Origin: Basidiobolus meristosporus CBS 931.73 | Taxonomy: Eukaryota; Basidiobolomycota; Basidiobolomycetes; Basidiobolales; Basidiobolaceae | Assembly: GCA_002104905.1 (NCBI GenBank) | Contig: MCFE01000035.1 | Location: 124,001-188,000 of the forward strand | DNA length: 64,000 bases | Direction: 5' to 3' | Shown here: positions 10,505 to 23,525 of the stretch, piece by piece | Layout of the letters: each line of letters begins with the position of its first letter | Position numbering within the stretch: position 1 is the stretch's first letter | Made by a program: the position numbers and the translations under genes | Notes under the pieces: generated by a model | Databases searched by the model: none | What the model saw: only the letters and a program-made list of their open reading frames with translations | What the model was told of the DNA's origin: nothing

Positions 10505-13064
10505 GGAAAAGAATAATCTAAAGAGATTACTCTCAATTTTCTTGAATGTATTATAGAAATCATTTGCAAGAGTTCTACACTTCGGACCAGCAAAAACACC
10601 ATCAGCCTTATTAAAAAGCATGCTACTGCGCCTTTCTGGCTATAATGCCAACAAAAAAATTTAGATTCGGGCTATTTACATTAGATGTACTAAAGATTGA
10701 TTACAACTAGCAGTATACGAGCACAAAAGCCATGGATTTTACAAAACTAAGTGATGTATACGTAGTAGCACATGCGTGATTCCTTTTCGTACTGTCTAAT
10801 AGATGGCTCTTATTCAAGCTGGTGACTGGATGGATGTATTCAAAAAGATGACCCAAGTGCGTGAATGAGCTCACGTGAATACTCTGGGCAATCCGAAGAC
10901 AATCAGTCTCGTGCATTTGTAGGACTGAACTGTTTGTTTTGAGCCCAATAAGCTATCTATTGGCCTCTCTAGTATACAATGACCCTTCCACTTCCAGTAA
11001 GCAAACCTCCCCTGTTCGCAGAAAAACTGCTCTCGGTGGTGGCTCTTGCATCTGTTAGTGATGAAATGCTCATCCTGGTCTTTCTTAAACTTGGTATCCA
11101 TCCTTCAGAACACACCACCGTCAGAGGTAGGTGGATTGTGTCAGGTTGAGTTTGGCTGGGTGTTATAATTAAGTGACACATGTTTCTCGATTAACGCAAA
11201 GCCATGCTATACGACAAAGTAGAGATTAATGAACAGTTTCCAGCTCAACGTATCGTGTATACTTACATTCGCTTTATCAAAAATAATTCATTGAACTGCG
11301 TATAAAACATCGCCTGCCCAGCTGTTGGTACCAACGACAATCAAATATGAGGTCGGAGAAACAACTATAGGGTTATTCTGATCAGGTATCCGTGCCGCCA
11401 GGCAGATAGTTGATACCACAATCCATTTATCATTTTGTATGGCTCCATTAGAGTACCAATTGATATGATAAATATATCATGCTCTACAACTGAAATGCTA
11501 AATAACACTGTTAACCAAAGGAACCACACAACGCGAGGTTTCAGCATTCTAAACATAAAGTGGTGCTGTAAAGTTGCAAGGGACGCAAGGAGTATGCCAA
11601 TTTGATCAGGCAAATCGATACGTCTCATCAAGGAAGAGGCCAAAAGCCAGATCATTGTGGGTGGATAAACTAGCTATGTCACATGTTTTTTAAGTTTATC
11701 GAACATTCCGAGCAACCCTTTAAATGAAAGATGGTTCTTGTGTCCGTTATAAGAAAGCTTGTGCTTCATTTGGGTACACATTGTCGTGAGGACACAAATT
11801 GACTCGATGGATTTTTTTTGGTTGAGGCAAATATGCACCTTCTGCCACTTCGTGAAGATTTGCCGCTCGGGCCTAAGCTTGATTTTCCCAACCTTTAAAT
11901 GTTGCTGAAGTCTCAGTTAGGCAAAAGCTTTATTGACCAAAATGGTGAAGGTTAGGATTGCGAGTATGCTGCAGGATAAGTTAATACTACCTGATTACTT
12001 GGGCAATTACCATGATCAAGGCTTCCTGATATACTTGCACATCAAGGGAGACGAATAATCCAAGCACCACCGCATCAACATATTGTATTGAGCAATTTCA
12101 ATAAATCAAGCAGACATTGGTTCCAATGTTGTGGAAATATCATCTAACACTTCAAATATTGAAGTTTCACACTCTAATTTGGAATGACGGTTATGTAAGA
12201 AACCATCAATTTAGCCTAGCGGAGTGTTTAGCTTACACCGTTACTGTGCAGAAGAGCTAATCTAACTGACGTAAAAGACGAGTAGTTTATCCAAGAAACT
12301 ATTGTATTGCAATGTTTCTATTTTCAGGAAGAATGCAAGGGATATTAATAGCACTCTGAAGATAATCACCATTGACCATTGACCATTGACTCATAATATG
12401 AAGCGATTAGTTCTGGCTTCCACCTATATTTAACCAGAGGATGTGTGCCATTAATATGCCGATATAATAGATAGATGTTTATATTCGTCACCCCTCCGGG
12501 CTATGTTCTCCCCTCCCTGCACCATCCTTTCCAAAAACTGCCTGGATCCATGAGGTATTGGGGATTTGGTAGTGGTATAAAGATCAACCCCCATCACTAA
12601 TCTTCGTGACGCGTTTTTCCATACCAACACGAAGCACATTGTCAAATGATTTTAAACCAATCAGTGTTGCTTGGTCATGACTTTCTTTGACGAGTTTAGG
12701 GCGTACAATCGCGACAACCACACGATGGACCACTTTTGGATTGTGCAATGATACGAGTAGCATGATGTTGGATTATTGGCTTCTGGTCATTTCTTAAACA
12801 TAGCTCAAATGGTCCAAATTTTGAATCAACAGCCCCCGTGGTTAACGTAACAGTGTGTTCACGGTTTTACGTATTTGAGAAGCTACTTGATAAGAGTATA
12901 CGTCATGTCGTGGTGGTAAAAATTGTAGTTTTATTAACTCAGTGGCTTAGAAATAGTACAAAATCTGCAGGAAAAATGAACAAGAAGGCAGCATATGCCA
13001 AGAATATTTCGAGCTATTGTCTCAACGGAGAAGGTCTATAATCAAGGATGATCTATTGCAATAG
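10505..13064. other. Intergenic, no supported gene
   Basis: About 2.5 kb of AT-rich DNA. The longest frame (11365-11655, minus, 96 codons) is hydrophobic but has no start context, splice partner or family resemblance. A short tandem repeat of GACCATT lies at 12368-12391. Nothing else stands out. Confidence 0.35.
12368..12391. repeat. Short tandem repeat, unit GACCATT
   Basis: About three consecutive copies of the 7-mer GACCATT in the gap between the PRCC-like gene and the acidic-protein gene. It is too short to be a minisatellite and is noted only as local slippage. Confidence 0.6.
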
Positions 13065-13620
13065 TTACTGCTCATCCTCTTCTTCAGCTTCACCTTCACC
13101 TTCCTCTTCGCCATCCTCGTCTCTAAAAAAGGGTTTAGAAATATTGGTAGTTCAAATGTCGAAGCAAGCACTTACCCCTCTCCCTGGTAATCCCCATCTT
13201 CCTCCTCGTCGTCGTCGTCATCTTCTTCACCATTCCCTTCTTCAGCATCGTCGTCTTCGCCATCGTTCTCCTCTGCACCGTCGCCCTCTTCTTCGGCCTC
13301 ACCAGCATCTTCAGCGTCACCCTCGCCAGCGTCCTCGTCCTTGTTGTCTTCGGCATCATCACCTTGAGCATCGCCCTCTTTTTCTTGATCATCGTTATCG
13401 GTTTTTTGCCTTTTAGGATTGGGTTGCTCCTTCTCGTCATCGTCGGCATCTTTAGGCTCTGCGATCTCCGCCAATTCGGAGAAGCTCTTAATCATCTCGG
13501 TCATCAAAACATATTTAAGGGCATCCTAAAAGACAATGTGTTAGCCATGAGAAGACTCGGATATCCAACAAGGCTAACCAGGTATTGAACGGGCTCAGCA
13601 TAGATGGCAGCGGAGTTCAT
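13065..13620 (-). CDS. Small, highly acidic protein of unknown function
   Basis: Three exons: 13579-13620, 13176-13525 and 13065-13122. They are separated by two 53-base introns with clean borders (gttagc...ttttag and gtaagt...ttttag), giving 149 residues. The first 14 residues and the start of exon 2 form a short amphipathic, helix-like segment (EPVQYLDALKYVLMTEMIK). A basic patch follows (NPKRQK, a possible nuclear signal). The rest is almost only Glu, Asp, Gly and Ala. Such tails occur in histone-binding, nucleolar and chromatin proteins, but I recognise no family. The matching phases and consistent acidic content on both sides of intron 2 support a real gene. The opposite strand is an open-frame shadow. 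Confidence 0.65.
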
Positions 13621-15321
13621 ATTAGAGGTAAAGGAATATAAGGAAAGTAAGAAAGTGGCAAAGGGAAGTGAAAAAAAGTCGTGCGGATTTGCTGGATTTA
13701 TAAGGGCCATGGGAGAGCTGGGATCTGGATTGGCAACGTGTGGTGTAATTAACGTGCACGAATCTATAAGAGCACCATTAGCATCTTCACCCCTCCCCCT
13801 GGTCACTGACTTCAATAATATTTACCGACAGATATCTGTGGAGTACCCCTATTTAATTGAATCCTTGGGGTAGATATGATTGAACATTCAAGGTCGCGTT
13901 GTCAGCTTGAATCATCAGCCACTTGTCATCCGACCGAACCATCTCATTAAATCGCGTTAGAACTTGCTCTTGCTACAGCTACTTACGCGTTTCCACATAT
14001 ACTACTGACCAATCATACAGATGTGCATGCAAAAACTCCTATATTTTGGCAACATCCCCATTTACATAATTCACCGAATTCTTTGCCCTGATGACGAATA
14101 TGTATTTTAAAACGTTGGTTAAAGCACAGGTCAGATGACAGACTTACCTTGCCGGTTTTTTTACAGAGTACCTTCCGATAATAGTAGAGTGCACTTCTAC
14201 GTCACCAAAAATGTCTGCTCTGGGCTGATTCTACCAGTCCATAAACACCCTGGAGATTCAATCTGGTCAATAAAAGCAACAAAGCTTTGATAATGAGAGC
14301 GGAGAATATTGTCGGGCTTCGGCAATTATTTAGTTATAGAAGACTGCTCGAAGGATTTATTGCGCTTTGTCACGTAGCAAGACTCAACCAGAGACGTATC
14401 CAAGGATGTGGCTTTCATAATTTAGGTATAACAATAACCATATCACATCCATCTAAACATAATGATAAACAACTAGATCGCTTGTGAGCACATCCATAGA
14501 TTTGCATTGTAACAAATTACTGGCGCCTTCATGGTCTATATTTTGCAATATATCTAATTCAAATGGGATAGCACGTTTCCCTAATGGCGAAAGCCAGTAG
14601 ACTTCGGCTATTGCTCCCTCACATGTGAAGATACTACTCTTACTACTTTGACAACCAAAAAGACCAAAGAAGAGACCATTGTAATTGCTTATTGCACATC
14701 TTTGTCAAACAGCAAGGCGAACTTGTGACGTATTCTCAGGAGGTGGGACTGAAATAAAAATCAATCGTATTTCATCCACCTAAACACAATAATAAGCAGC
14801 CATATCACCGATGTAGTTACATTTCACGTAATACTCAATAACCACTGAGCACATACCACAAAACATGATTCCAAATCGGGATTCGCTGACACATACGGAG
14901 ACATGTTTGGCAGGTCTGATGTAACTGTTCCTATATTCACGCTGGTCTGATAGATTAGTTTGCTAACCAGATAAGTGTTGGGGTGGATTCAAGGCTTAGC
15001 TTTAATCTAGAATTACATGTGTTTGCATCAGTACGAAATTTTATTAATACTCGGCGGGATAGATATAAGCTCCCTACCTCTTGCGCCCTCAGACAATACT
15101 TAACACTACCACTTTCTTTAAGTTATAGACTTTAGTGATTTTTTCACTTTCAGTCTTACTATTATAACCGATTATTAATATCTCCTTTTATCCTCATACC
15201 TCAACCGTCGTTCGATTTTCATTAATCTCCTGCTATTAACGTAACCCCTATTTCTTTAACACTTAAATCAACATTTTTCATCATTCCCGACAAAGTAGAG
15301 GCCGATCCTTTGTTCTTCTTC
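13621..15321. other. Intergenic, no supported gene
   Basis: Region between the acidic-protein start (-) and the lipase start (+), so it holds both promoters. A pyrimidine-rich stretch near 15110-15290 precedes the lipase. The open frames at 13604-13873 and 14287-14487 have no family support. Confidence 0.35.
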
Positions 15322-18088
15322 ATGGACTTTACCCAGGGTGGTTTAAGTTGGGCACATAAAAAAGGGTGCAGTGAAATTGAATACCCAAACGAAGAGCAAA
15401 TAGAGAAATTCACCCAAGCTTTACACGATGAAGCGGAAGGGTACATATCCGACAAAGACTTGTATGCTGCACCTACCATAGCCAATTCAAAAACGGCAAA
15501 TGCCGTACCCCGCAAGCATGAAGGCTTTAGCTATTCGCTACTTCGGTTTCCTTTATTGGTATGAGTCGCTATTTAGCTGCCAATTGGCTTTTCCGCTAAC
15601 CCCAAGCTTTTTCCAACAGATATTTGTGTTCAGTATTATCTTTTTCGAGTTGTTTCTATATTTCCTTTTACGACAAATCGTCAACACATGGGAGTATTTT
15701 TATTCTTGGTACATAGAGCTTTACATACATCCCAGAATCTTCAAATGCATCTTAACCTTTATGATTGGCACAGGCGTGGAAGGAAAAGAAAGCTTCGCGA
15801 GCGTCTCCGCAATGCGAAAACATTTGAAGAGTGGAAGGACGCAGCTATGGCTCTAGATACATACTTGAAAAAAGATGACTGGAAGGAGCAGACCCCATAC
15901 CATTATTATGACTACAAACTCATTACAAAACTATCGACCCGCCTCAAGAAGTTAAGAGAAAAAGGTGACGAACAGCAACTTCGCGAACTCTTGCTACAAG
16001 GCGCAGTCAAGAGTAACGTCGGAGGTTGCGAGAATGTTCGCCTTTACTCTAACACTTATTACGGCACAAAGAAGGTGAGTTATCATATAGGCCGAAGTCA
16101 CCTTTGAAGAAATCATGTTGTTTTAACCTCCACATACTTTTAGGTAGTCGAGAATTTCCTTGACGAGGGTAAGTGGTCTTGTATGGATAGTATGCTTTTA
16201 GGTATCAACGGAATCTAATTTGGCAACTTAGTGGCCCAATCCCTTACCTTTATTGCCGAGAGTGAAAGTATTCCTTTGAACGAGAAACGACATTTCTTTA
16301 AAATCGCCAGCAAAAACTACGGAAGAACCGCCTTGTGTCTTAGTGGAGGAGCCTCTTTTGGTTACTATCACTTTGGTAAGAACTCGTACCTTTTACTTCA
16401 GCTGAGGAAACAGCTACTAAACATCGATGACAGGTGTTATCAAGGCTCTTGCGGAGAACGATCTGCTACCTCGCGTGATTACCGGGACCAGTGCTGGCTC
16501 GTTGATTGGTATGCTAGCATGTTTGACCTACATGGGTACACATTTACTAACAATCGTCGTAGCTGCTATGGTTGGCTGCAGAACGAATGAAGAGCTTGTG
16601 GACATAATCAGACCAGAAATCCATGAGCTTCTCACCGCTTGTGCCGGAGGGTATTCGGTAATTATATTGTTGGAATCTCCGAAGTCTTGACCATCAGGTT
16701 GATTGATATATCTCGCCAAACGCAGAAAATGGCCCTAAACTTCTTTCTCACTGGATCATGGTAAGTGCGAGTCTGCAAGACTTCTCAGATACCGCCAACT
16801 AAATCCAACATTTAGTTTCGACGCCGGAGATTGGGCCCATAAGGTGCAATGGATCACCAAAGGGTGCATGACTTTCTTGGAAGCATACAAACGGACAGGA
16901 CGCATTCTGAACATCACCGTGGTTCCAATGGGAACACAGGCGCCACCCAAACTTCTCAACTATATAACCGCTCCTGACTGCGTGATATGGACTGCAGGTA
17001 AGCGGGGTATGTGTTGCGGTGTACTGGAGATGGATCATTAACTTTGCTTGTTCCCACCTGCTCAGTAATTGCTAGTTCAGCAATTCCTGGAATTTTGAAG
17101 CCAGTTGTGTTGTTGAGAAAGACAAAGGAAGGAAAGATTGAACCTTTTATGAGTAGCGGCCACAAGTGGCGCGATGGTAGTCTTCGCACGGTACGATTTG
17201 ATACAATATTAGCTGGTCGGCATACACTTACACCTTGCGTCCAGGATATTCCATTGGATTCGTTGCATCACTTCGTAAGCTTCAATCTCATTCATCAATC
17301 AGAGAAACATGCTAACAATACCTAGTTCAATGTCCGTTATGCCATTGTAAGCCAAGTCAATCCGCACATCACGTTGTTTTTCTACAATAACAAAGGCAGC
17401 GTAGGCAGGCCTACCTCGCATCGCTCAGGGAAAGGATGGTTTGTAGCCAGTGTAGTGAAGCCTGCATGCCTCCAAAAATACTTATCAATTGTAATGTAGG
17501 CGAGGCGGATTTGTTGCATCCACGTTAGAGCAGTACATCAAGCTTGACCTTAAGAAATGGCTGCGCGTACTGCGGGACTTGGAATTGATGCCCAATGTCA
17601 TGAACCAAGATTGGTCGTTCATTTGGTTGCAGAAGTTCGAGGGGAATGTGACGATCCTGGTTAGTTTGGCCAAATCAATTATGAACCGTTGGGCTTCGCT
17701 AACTCCTTGAATCTAGCCCAAATCCACATTCATGGATTATATCTATATTCTTCGAGACCCTGATCACCAAAGAATGGTCAATTATATCAACCAAGGCCAA
17801 CGCAATACCTGGCCAAAGCTCCATATGATTGAGAACCGTATGCGCATCGAGAGAATCATCGAGCAAGCCAGAAACCGGATCAAGTTGGAAAGGTTTCGCA
17901 CCCGCGGTGTAGATCCAAATCAGTACGAGGCTTTGGCTGCGGATGGCTCCCATAGTGGCAGTGAAGGTGATGGAGCAGCTGGTGAGATCCGCGAGACGGT
18001 TGAATACATGGAAGACAATCAGGTCTTCAGGTGGCAGCAAGAGACCACCGAAACCCACTCCGAGACCTCTTCCGATGACAGTGATTAG
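15322..18088 (+). CDS. Patatin-like triacylglycerol lipase (Tgl3/4/5, SDP1 family)
   Basis: Fourteen exons: 15322-15558, 15620-15708, 15774-16074, 16144-16168, 16232-16375, 16434-16508, 16563-16650, 16698-16760, 16816-16997, 17066-17190, 17245-17274, 17326-17438, 17500-17659 and 17717-18088. All junctions keep phase, giving 667 residues. A hydrophobic segment (about 80-105) precedes the DUF3336-type region (WRGRKRKLRERLR ... DTYLKKDDWK). The patatin core has the glycine-rich oxyanion loop SGGASFGYYHFG, the nucleophile box GTSAG (GxSxG) and the DGS aspartate of the Ser-Asp dyad (WRDGSL). The region WRGGFVASTLEQYIKLD is typical of Tgl4/Tgl5/SDP1. These enzymes hydrolyse triacylglycerol on lipid droplets and often have lysophospholipid acyltransferase activity. 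The tail is acidic and Ser-rich. The start is the only ATG after an in-frame stop; an upstream non-ATG exon cannot be excluded. Confidence 0.92.
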
Positions 18089-18784
18089 AAACGCTCTAAT
18101 TCTCATTTATCTGCTTATTCTCTCATCCATTTGTACTTTTAACATATGAATAAACGAGAACATGTGACTTCTTAAATCAAAACTCCCACCCTCGTGTTTC
18201 CCTGTGGCTCTTTTGTATTCCCTCCCGTAGTGCAAGTAAGGCTTAAATACAAGTGGGTTCATAAGCAAATCAGCCCAGAAAATCCGGGATGGGCAAAGCA
18301 TGTTTTCAGCCCGACTGATCGAGATACGAATGCTGGCTTCATGGCAAACCCAACACATATGCGAGCCGGTTCATTCTGGTACCGGTTTGCCTCCAATGGT
18401 GGCTCGGAAGGGTGAGAAATGAAATGCATACATGCAATGTGATCAAATCTACATTCTTGAAACTCCAATTATTATCCTTCTATAAATACTCCAACTGATC
18501 GCAATTTGCCATGATTAGAACGTTTGTGACACATCTCAAATCTAACCAATTTTCTATTGATTTTTTGTATGAGAACCAGGTATCAAATCAAATTCATTGG
18601 TTTGGTCAATTGTTGCCCAGAGTGCTTCCTATCAAACATAATCCTTACCTATCACTTGTTACTGTAGTGTGGACTTTGGCCACTAACCCTTCTTTTTTGC
18701 CAAGCTTGGATTATACTTACTCCCCTTTAGCCCACTTCACTCCTTGAGACAGGTGTTTATAATTGTTTACGTTAGTGTGATCAT
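18089..18784. other. Intergenic, promoter side of the RhoGEF gene
   Basis: A TATA-like element (ctataaata, about 18480-18488) lies 300 bases before the RhoGEF ATG, so a leader or a 5' UTR intron is possible. No other gene is seen. Confidence 0.35.
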
Positions 18785-21700
18785 ATGCCGTATACTTCAA
18801 TTCCCAAACCGCCTGATTCCAGTGAGCTAGAAGATTTATCAGCTTCCACTCAATACTGGTCCTTGCGAGAAAAAGAAACACAAAGGAATCAACTGAGAAA
18901 TAGTCACTACCGTGCGGGCCCTCCAATGATTCCTCCCCGTAACAATTTTCCGCAACAACTGCACGATCAAGTGATAACGCCGCGGCATGAGTACTGTGGA
19001 GTGGCTCTTCAACCATTTCAGCCTCATTCCCAATACGTAAACCACCAGGATGGATACAACTACTGGCATCAACAGAGTGACACTTATGGATATCACTCAA
19101 CTCCAGACAGCAACCCGTATTTTCCCCAACCACAATACCCAGCAAGAGACACAGCTATCTATTATGGTCAGCCAGCTGAGATACCCCAGGGACGTTTCCA
19201 GGAAAACCCAGAGCCGCATTCTGGCTTCCCTTTACGGATGCCTGACCCGTCAGATTACATATCCCGCAACACCCTGGTACATTTCCCATCCGAAATGAAT
19301 CCATGTTACCCGACAAGCTATGAACATTCCGATTTTATGACAATCCCAGATCCTAGAGGTATCTTTCCTTTTTGATGTTTGACTCCAGCGTGGTTTCTTA
19401 CCATCCTCCCAGATTACCAGATGTCGCTGGCTGATATCAACCCATACGACCCAACCCTATTGCCCATTGCACATGAAGGCTTGCTAAAAACCCTTCAGAG
19501 CAAACGCGACATCAGCCAATCCAACGAATATCTCAATTGCTTCAGTGGCCACGAGATAGTGGTAAGTCTATTATGTCCAGCAAACAAGTTCTTGTAACCA
19601 TTCCAACCAATTCTTGCCATTAGAGTGCAATTTGTGATGTTCTTGAAGTAGCCCAAAGAGAAACCGCTATGAAAATTGGCCGGTTACTTCAGGAAAATGA
19701 AGTCTTCCAGCACGTCAGCTCAAATAACCGGATCTTAATGGATAATGATCAAGAGTTTTACAGGCTCTGCATCCTTGATGCTAAAGATGAGCCCAAGGCT
19801 GATTTGGTAGAAACCAGCGATTCTGGCCAACCTGTAGAAGACCAGCCAGTCCCTGAAGACAACCAGGAGCAGGTTGCATCTTCATTAGCCGAGCAAGCTG
19901 TGAATGACCAAGTACGAAACCAGAGATTCTCAAAGTGCTACAAAAAGACCTTCCTTTAACTTTCAATCCATATTACCCCAGCCGTCTGATACCCCGCTCT
20001 ACACCACAACCAACGTTTCGAGAAAGCCTACTGAGCTGATTCGACAATCCGCCAACGAGGTAACTCTGCAGTGGCTATGTTCGAAGACTCTATGTATTTA
20101 ATCTATCCTTGTTTAGTACGAGAGCCTATGGATAGCCTCTATCCCTGAGGGGATCATGGATACTCTGAGCGATAAAGAGAGAAGCCGACAAATCGCTATC
20201 TTCGAGATTATATATACCGAGGAGGAGTACCTCCGTGACCTGAAGCTGTATGATACGGTGGGTAACGCAACTCGCGGAATTAATGCGATTATTTATGAAT
20301 TAACACTCATATTTTGTGGGATTCAATCTAGCTCTTTATCGAGCCACTGCGTGCCTCTCGAGTTTTTGGTAGCGATAAAGCCGAAAACTTCATCCAGGAT
20401 GTGTTTGTCAACTACCGCGAGTTGCAACAGATTCATGAGGAAATCATAGCCATCCTAAAAGAACGCCAATCGCTGAATGCGATTATTGAGATGATTGGAG
20501 ATATCATCGTTCAGTTTGTTGAAAGGTTTGAACCTTATGTTCACTTTAGCACCGGCTCCGTAAATTCCGGACGAGTTCTGAAGAATGAGCGAGCACAGTC
20601 TTCTGCCCTGGATGGCTTTCTGGAGGTCAGACTATCACCAGCCATCGGTCGAATAGCCAGATGTTGACCCACATGTTTATTCCAGGAATGTCAGAAGAGG
20701 CCAGAGGCCCGAAAGCTGCCTTTGGAGAGCTTCCTGTCGAGACCTAATTCAAGAATTGCTCGATATCCCTTACTCTTAGAACGAGTACTCAAGTACACAC
20801 CGGAAGATAACGCAGACCGGGAAATGCTAGCCAATGCCATCGATTCCATCAAAACATTCTTAACCCGACTCAATGAAGAAACGGGACGTGAAGAAAACAG
20901 GCTTAAACTACAGGAGATCAGAGACAAAATTGAATTCAAGACCGATGACTGCATGGCAAGGAATACCTTGATCTTCCCTTGATCCATCCCCAGCTATTAA
21001 CAACCATAATAGGACCTGAAGCTGGATGACAAGGATCGCCAATACATACGGGACGGTTTACTGAAGCGTTCTATAGGACAAAGCCTGAGGTTGATTCTGT
21101 TTGATCACATGCTCTTGCTGGCCAAAGACAAAAAAGCGTTCACCAATAGTAACATTACATATCGAGCTTACGTTAAGGTAGGGCCATCGACAATATGCTT
21201 ACTAGAAACACCGACTGACCCTGATTCTAGCCCATTCCGCTGGAGCTTCTGACTATCCAAATACACTCGGATAACTCGGACGCTGCAGGCGAGGAGTCCA
21301 CCAAGAATTCGTACTGTTTTACCATTACGGATTTGAGCAAGTGCGGAGGGTCCTACACTTTGATAGCTAGCTCGTTTGCAGAACGCAAACAGTGGGTGGA
21401 TAAGATCCAGGAGCAAAAAGCCAAGCGCATGTACAAACAGCCTCGAATCTTTGAGATTGCTCGCGTTTCAGACCACGGGTTCGTCCTGGAAAAAACCGCG
21501 CTGTGCTCTTGCGTGTATTGTAAGCAGAATTACACCAGCCCGCAATGAGAAAACTTCACTAAATATATCATTAATAGCTACTCGTGAGGGCAGAAGAAAG
21601 ATTGCTATTGGAACCATGGATGGTCTTTTCTCTGGATTCGAAGGGGATCCTGCTAGCTTCAGGAAAGTTCTCGACCATCCGCGAATCCACCAGGTAGAAG

Positions 21701-22805
21701 TCCTTGAGGAAATCAGAATGGTGGTTGTTCTCCAAGGTTTGATTATCACACACTTTCCTTACGTCCGACCACTATTACTAACCTCCACTCCCTACAGACA
21801 AGCTACTGTTGACTTATTCAATTGACATACTTGATAGTCCTGAGTCGTGGGCTAATCGTCAAAGTCAAAAACTGGCTTCACAAGTGAGCTACTTTGGTAC
21901 TGGTCGCTGCGACGGCAAACTGCTGGTTGTGCTCATGAAGTTGAAAGGAATGAAATCATTCTTCAAAGTGCTAGAGCCAGTCTCGCTGCGAGAGAACCCA
22001 AAGATCAAAGGAAAGCTATTATGTCAACGTAATGGATTCGCACTCAGACTGTTCAAGGAATTTTATATCGGAGCTGAATCTTTCTCGGTTCAATTTCTGA
22101 CCAAGAAACTATACGTGGTGTGTCCCAAAGGGTTTGAAATCATCAACTTGGAAGCACTGCACCTAAACAAGAGTAAGGCTCTTCACCCTTCGTGACTATA
22201 TTTGAATACTAACCATTTGAAAATCAGGCATCCCTGATCTCAGCGACGAGGCCCAATTCGGGTTCATCAATAGACGCGAGGAGTGTAAGCCACTGGCAAT
22301 GTTTCCGCTTGACACCGAAGAATTCCTTTTATGTTATAATGGTGAGACGAAGCCCTTTTGAGTATCATTCGTGGTAAACCTGCTAACAAGGATAGAATTT
22401 GCTATCCATTTGGATAAACTTGGACGCCGCACGCGGCCCAACCTGCTGATCGAATGGGAAGGACGACCAAATCGTGTTGGTATGTACCTCGATGTTTGCC
22501 ATGATATGGTCCAAGTTCATTGAGATTTCCGTTTCACAGCGCTATATGGACAGTACATTATTGCCTTCGACCCTTTTTTCATGGAGGTCCGTCACGCCGA
22601 GTCCGGGGAGTTGATTCAAGTAATCAATGGATGCAACCTTCACTATCTCAACCCTGGCACACACAAAGACGGTGTTTATTTGAGAATGGAATCTTTACGT
22701 AACCACGAACATTACTTGTTCCGTCTTATCATGGCCGCCGCAGCTCAAGGAGAACCGGCACTATCTGCAGATTCATCATACAAGAAAATTGGCGCTGACG
22801 CCTAA
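18785..22805 (+). CDS. ROM2: Rho1 guanine nucleotide exchange factor, DEP-RhoGEF-PH-CNH (Rom1/Rom2-like)
   Basis: Fourteen exons: 18785-19358, 19413-19561, 19624-19848, 19913-20059, 20117-20257, 20332-20625, 20686-20955, 21013-21177, 21231-21519, 21578-21736, 21798-22172, 22228-22341, 22396-22479 and 22540-22805, giving 1083 residues in phase. Residues 1-190 are a Pro/Tyr/Gln-rich tail. A DEP-like domain follows (exons 2-3, HEGLLKTLQSK ... QEFYRLC). The DH/RhoGEF domain spans exons 5-7 (FEIIYTEEEYLRDL, LFIEPLR, RIARYPLLLERVLKYT), then a PH domain (DGLLKRSIGQ ... FAERKQWVDKIQE) and a CNH domain to the end. This is the order of Rom1/Rom2, which load GTP on Rho1 at the plasma membrane for cell-wall synthesis and integrity signalling. 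The exon 3/4 junction is my best choice of several. Intron 7 starts with GC. Confidence 0.92.
20956..21012 (+). other. GC-AG intron in the RhoGEF gene
   Basis: The 57-base intron between exons 7 and 8 begins GCAAGG and ends AATAG. No GT donor gives an in-frame join, while this one joins the end of the DH domain to the start of the PH domain without losing phase. GCAAGx is the usual form of the minor U2-type GC donor. Confidence 0.7.
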
Positions 22806-23525
22806 CGCCCCATGTTTGCCGACGCTTATCACCATTCCCTGTACATTCCCTATTCCGCACGATATTTTCCCATCTTGAATGAATCGTGGGCTAATTAATT
22901 TGTGACCAGAGCAAAAACCCAATTTGAGTATTAATAAATAGGCCATCGTAGGACTGTTGAAACTTTCGAAACAGTAAACAGACACGTTATCTACTCAGAG
23001 TGGTATTCATGGTTGCGGAAATTTATTTACTGGCTGTGGAACGAGGTTTTATAGGCTCAATGCAATATATGTCTGCCTTGAACTTGGAGTGTTTTAGCAA
23101 GGGACATTTACGAAACAGAGCGCTGGGGAATCAATCGAACGGGAGGGCAGTTACCAAGAGAAAATTGAGGGTAAGGAAAGGGATTTCAAGAGAAAGCTAG
23201 TCCAACAAGAGTCACAATGTTTCCGGAGACCCGAACAAGGTATTCCCAGAGCTGGCTAGAAATGCATTTCTTCAGTTGACATCGTAAAAGCGAGGAATTT
23301 CCTGAAACATTACTGAACCTCCGAAACTTCGTGTTCATTAGAGCTTGATTGCCTAAAGTTATGCAAGCGTTGAGGCACCGCCATCAGCCAATCAATCCAA
23401 GCCTGAAAAAAATATGACCCAATTTTTTTCATCACCAGCCTGGGTCAAGCATATAGGCAAGTTGACAGTCTCGGTTTGGAATTCTCTTTCTTTCGTTCTC
23501 TGCACACGTAGACGTTGAACTCACA
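22806..23525. other. Intergenic, promoter of the eL33 gene
   Basis: About 720 bases with no coding support. Near 23408-23432 an A-rich and a T-rich run flank a GACC core, and a pyrimidine-rich tract just upstream of the ATG suits ribosomal protein gene initiation. Confidence 0.35.

Noticed and set aside
11365-11655. 96-codon hydrophobic frame on the minus strand
   Set aside because: No splice partner, no family resemblance and poor start context; such frames are common in AT-rich spacers.
13048-13416. Ser/Pro/His-rich plus-strand frame over the acidic gene
   Set aside because: Antisense of GAA/GAC/GAG/GAT codon runs; the minus strand has matched introns and phases.
14425-14810. Loose direct similarity between 14442-14480 and 14775-14815 (catccatctaaacataat and catccacctaaacacaat)
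   Set aside because: About 35 AT-rich bases with several mismatches; could arise by chance without a formal score.
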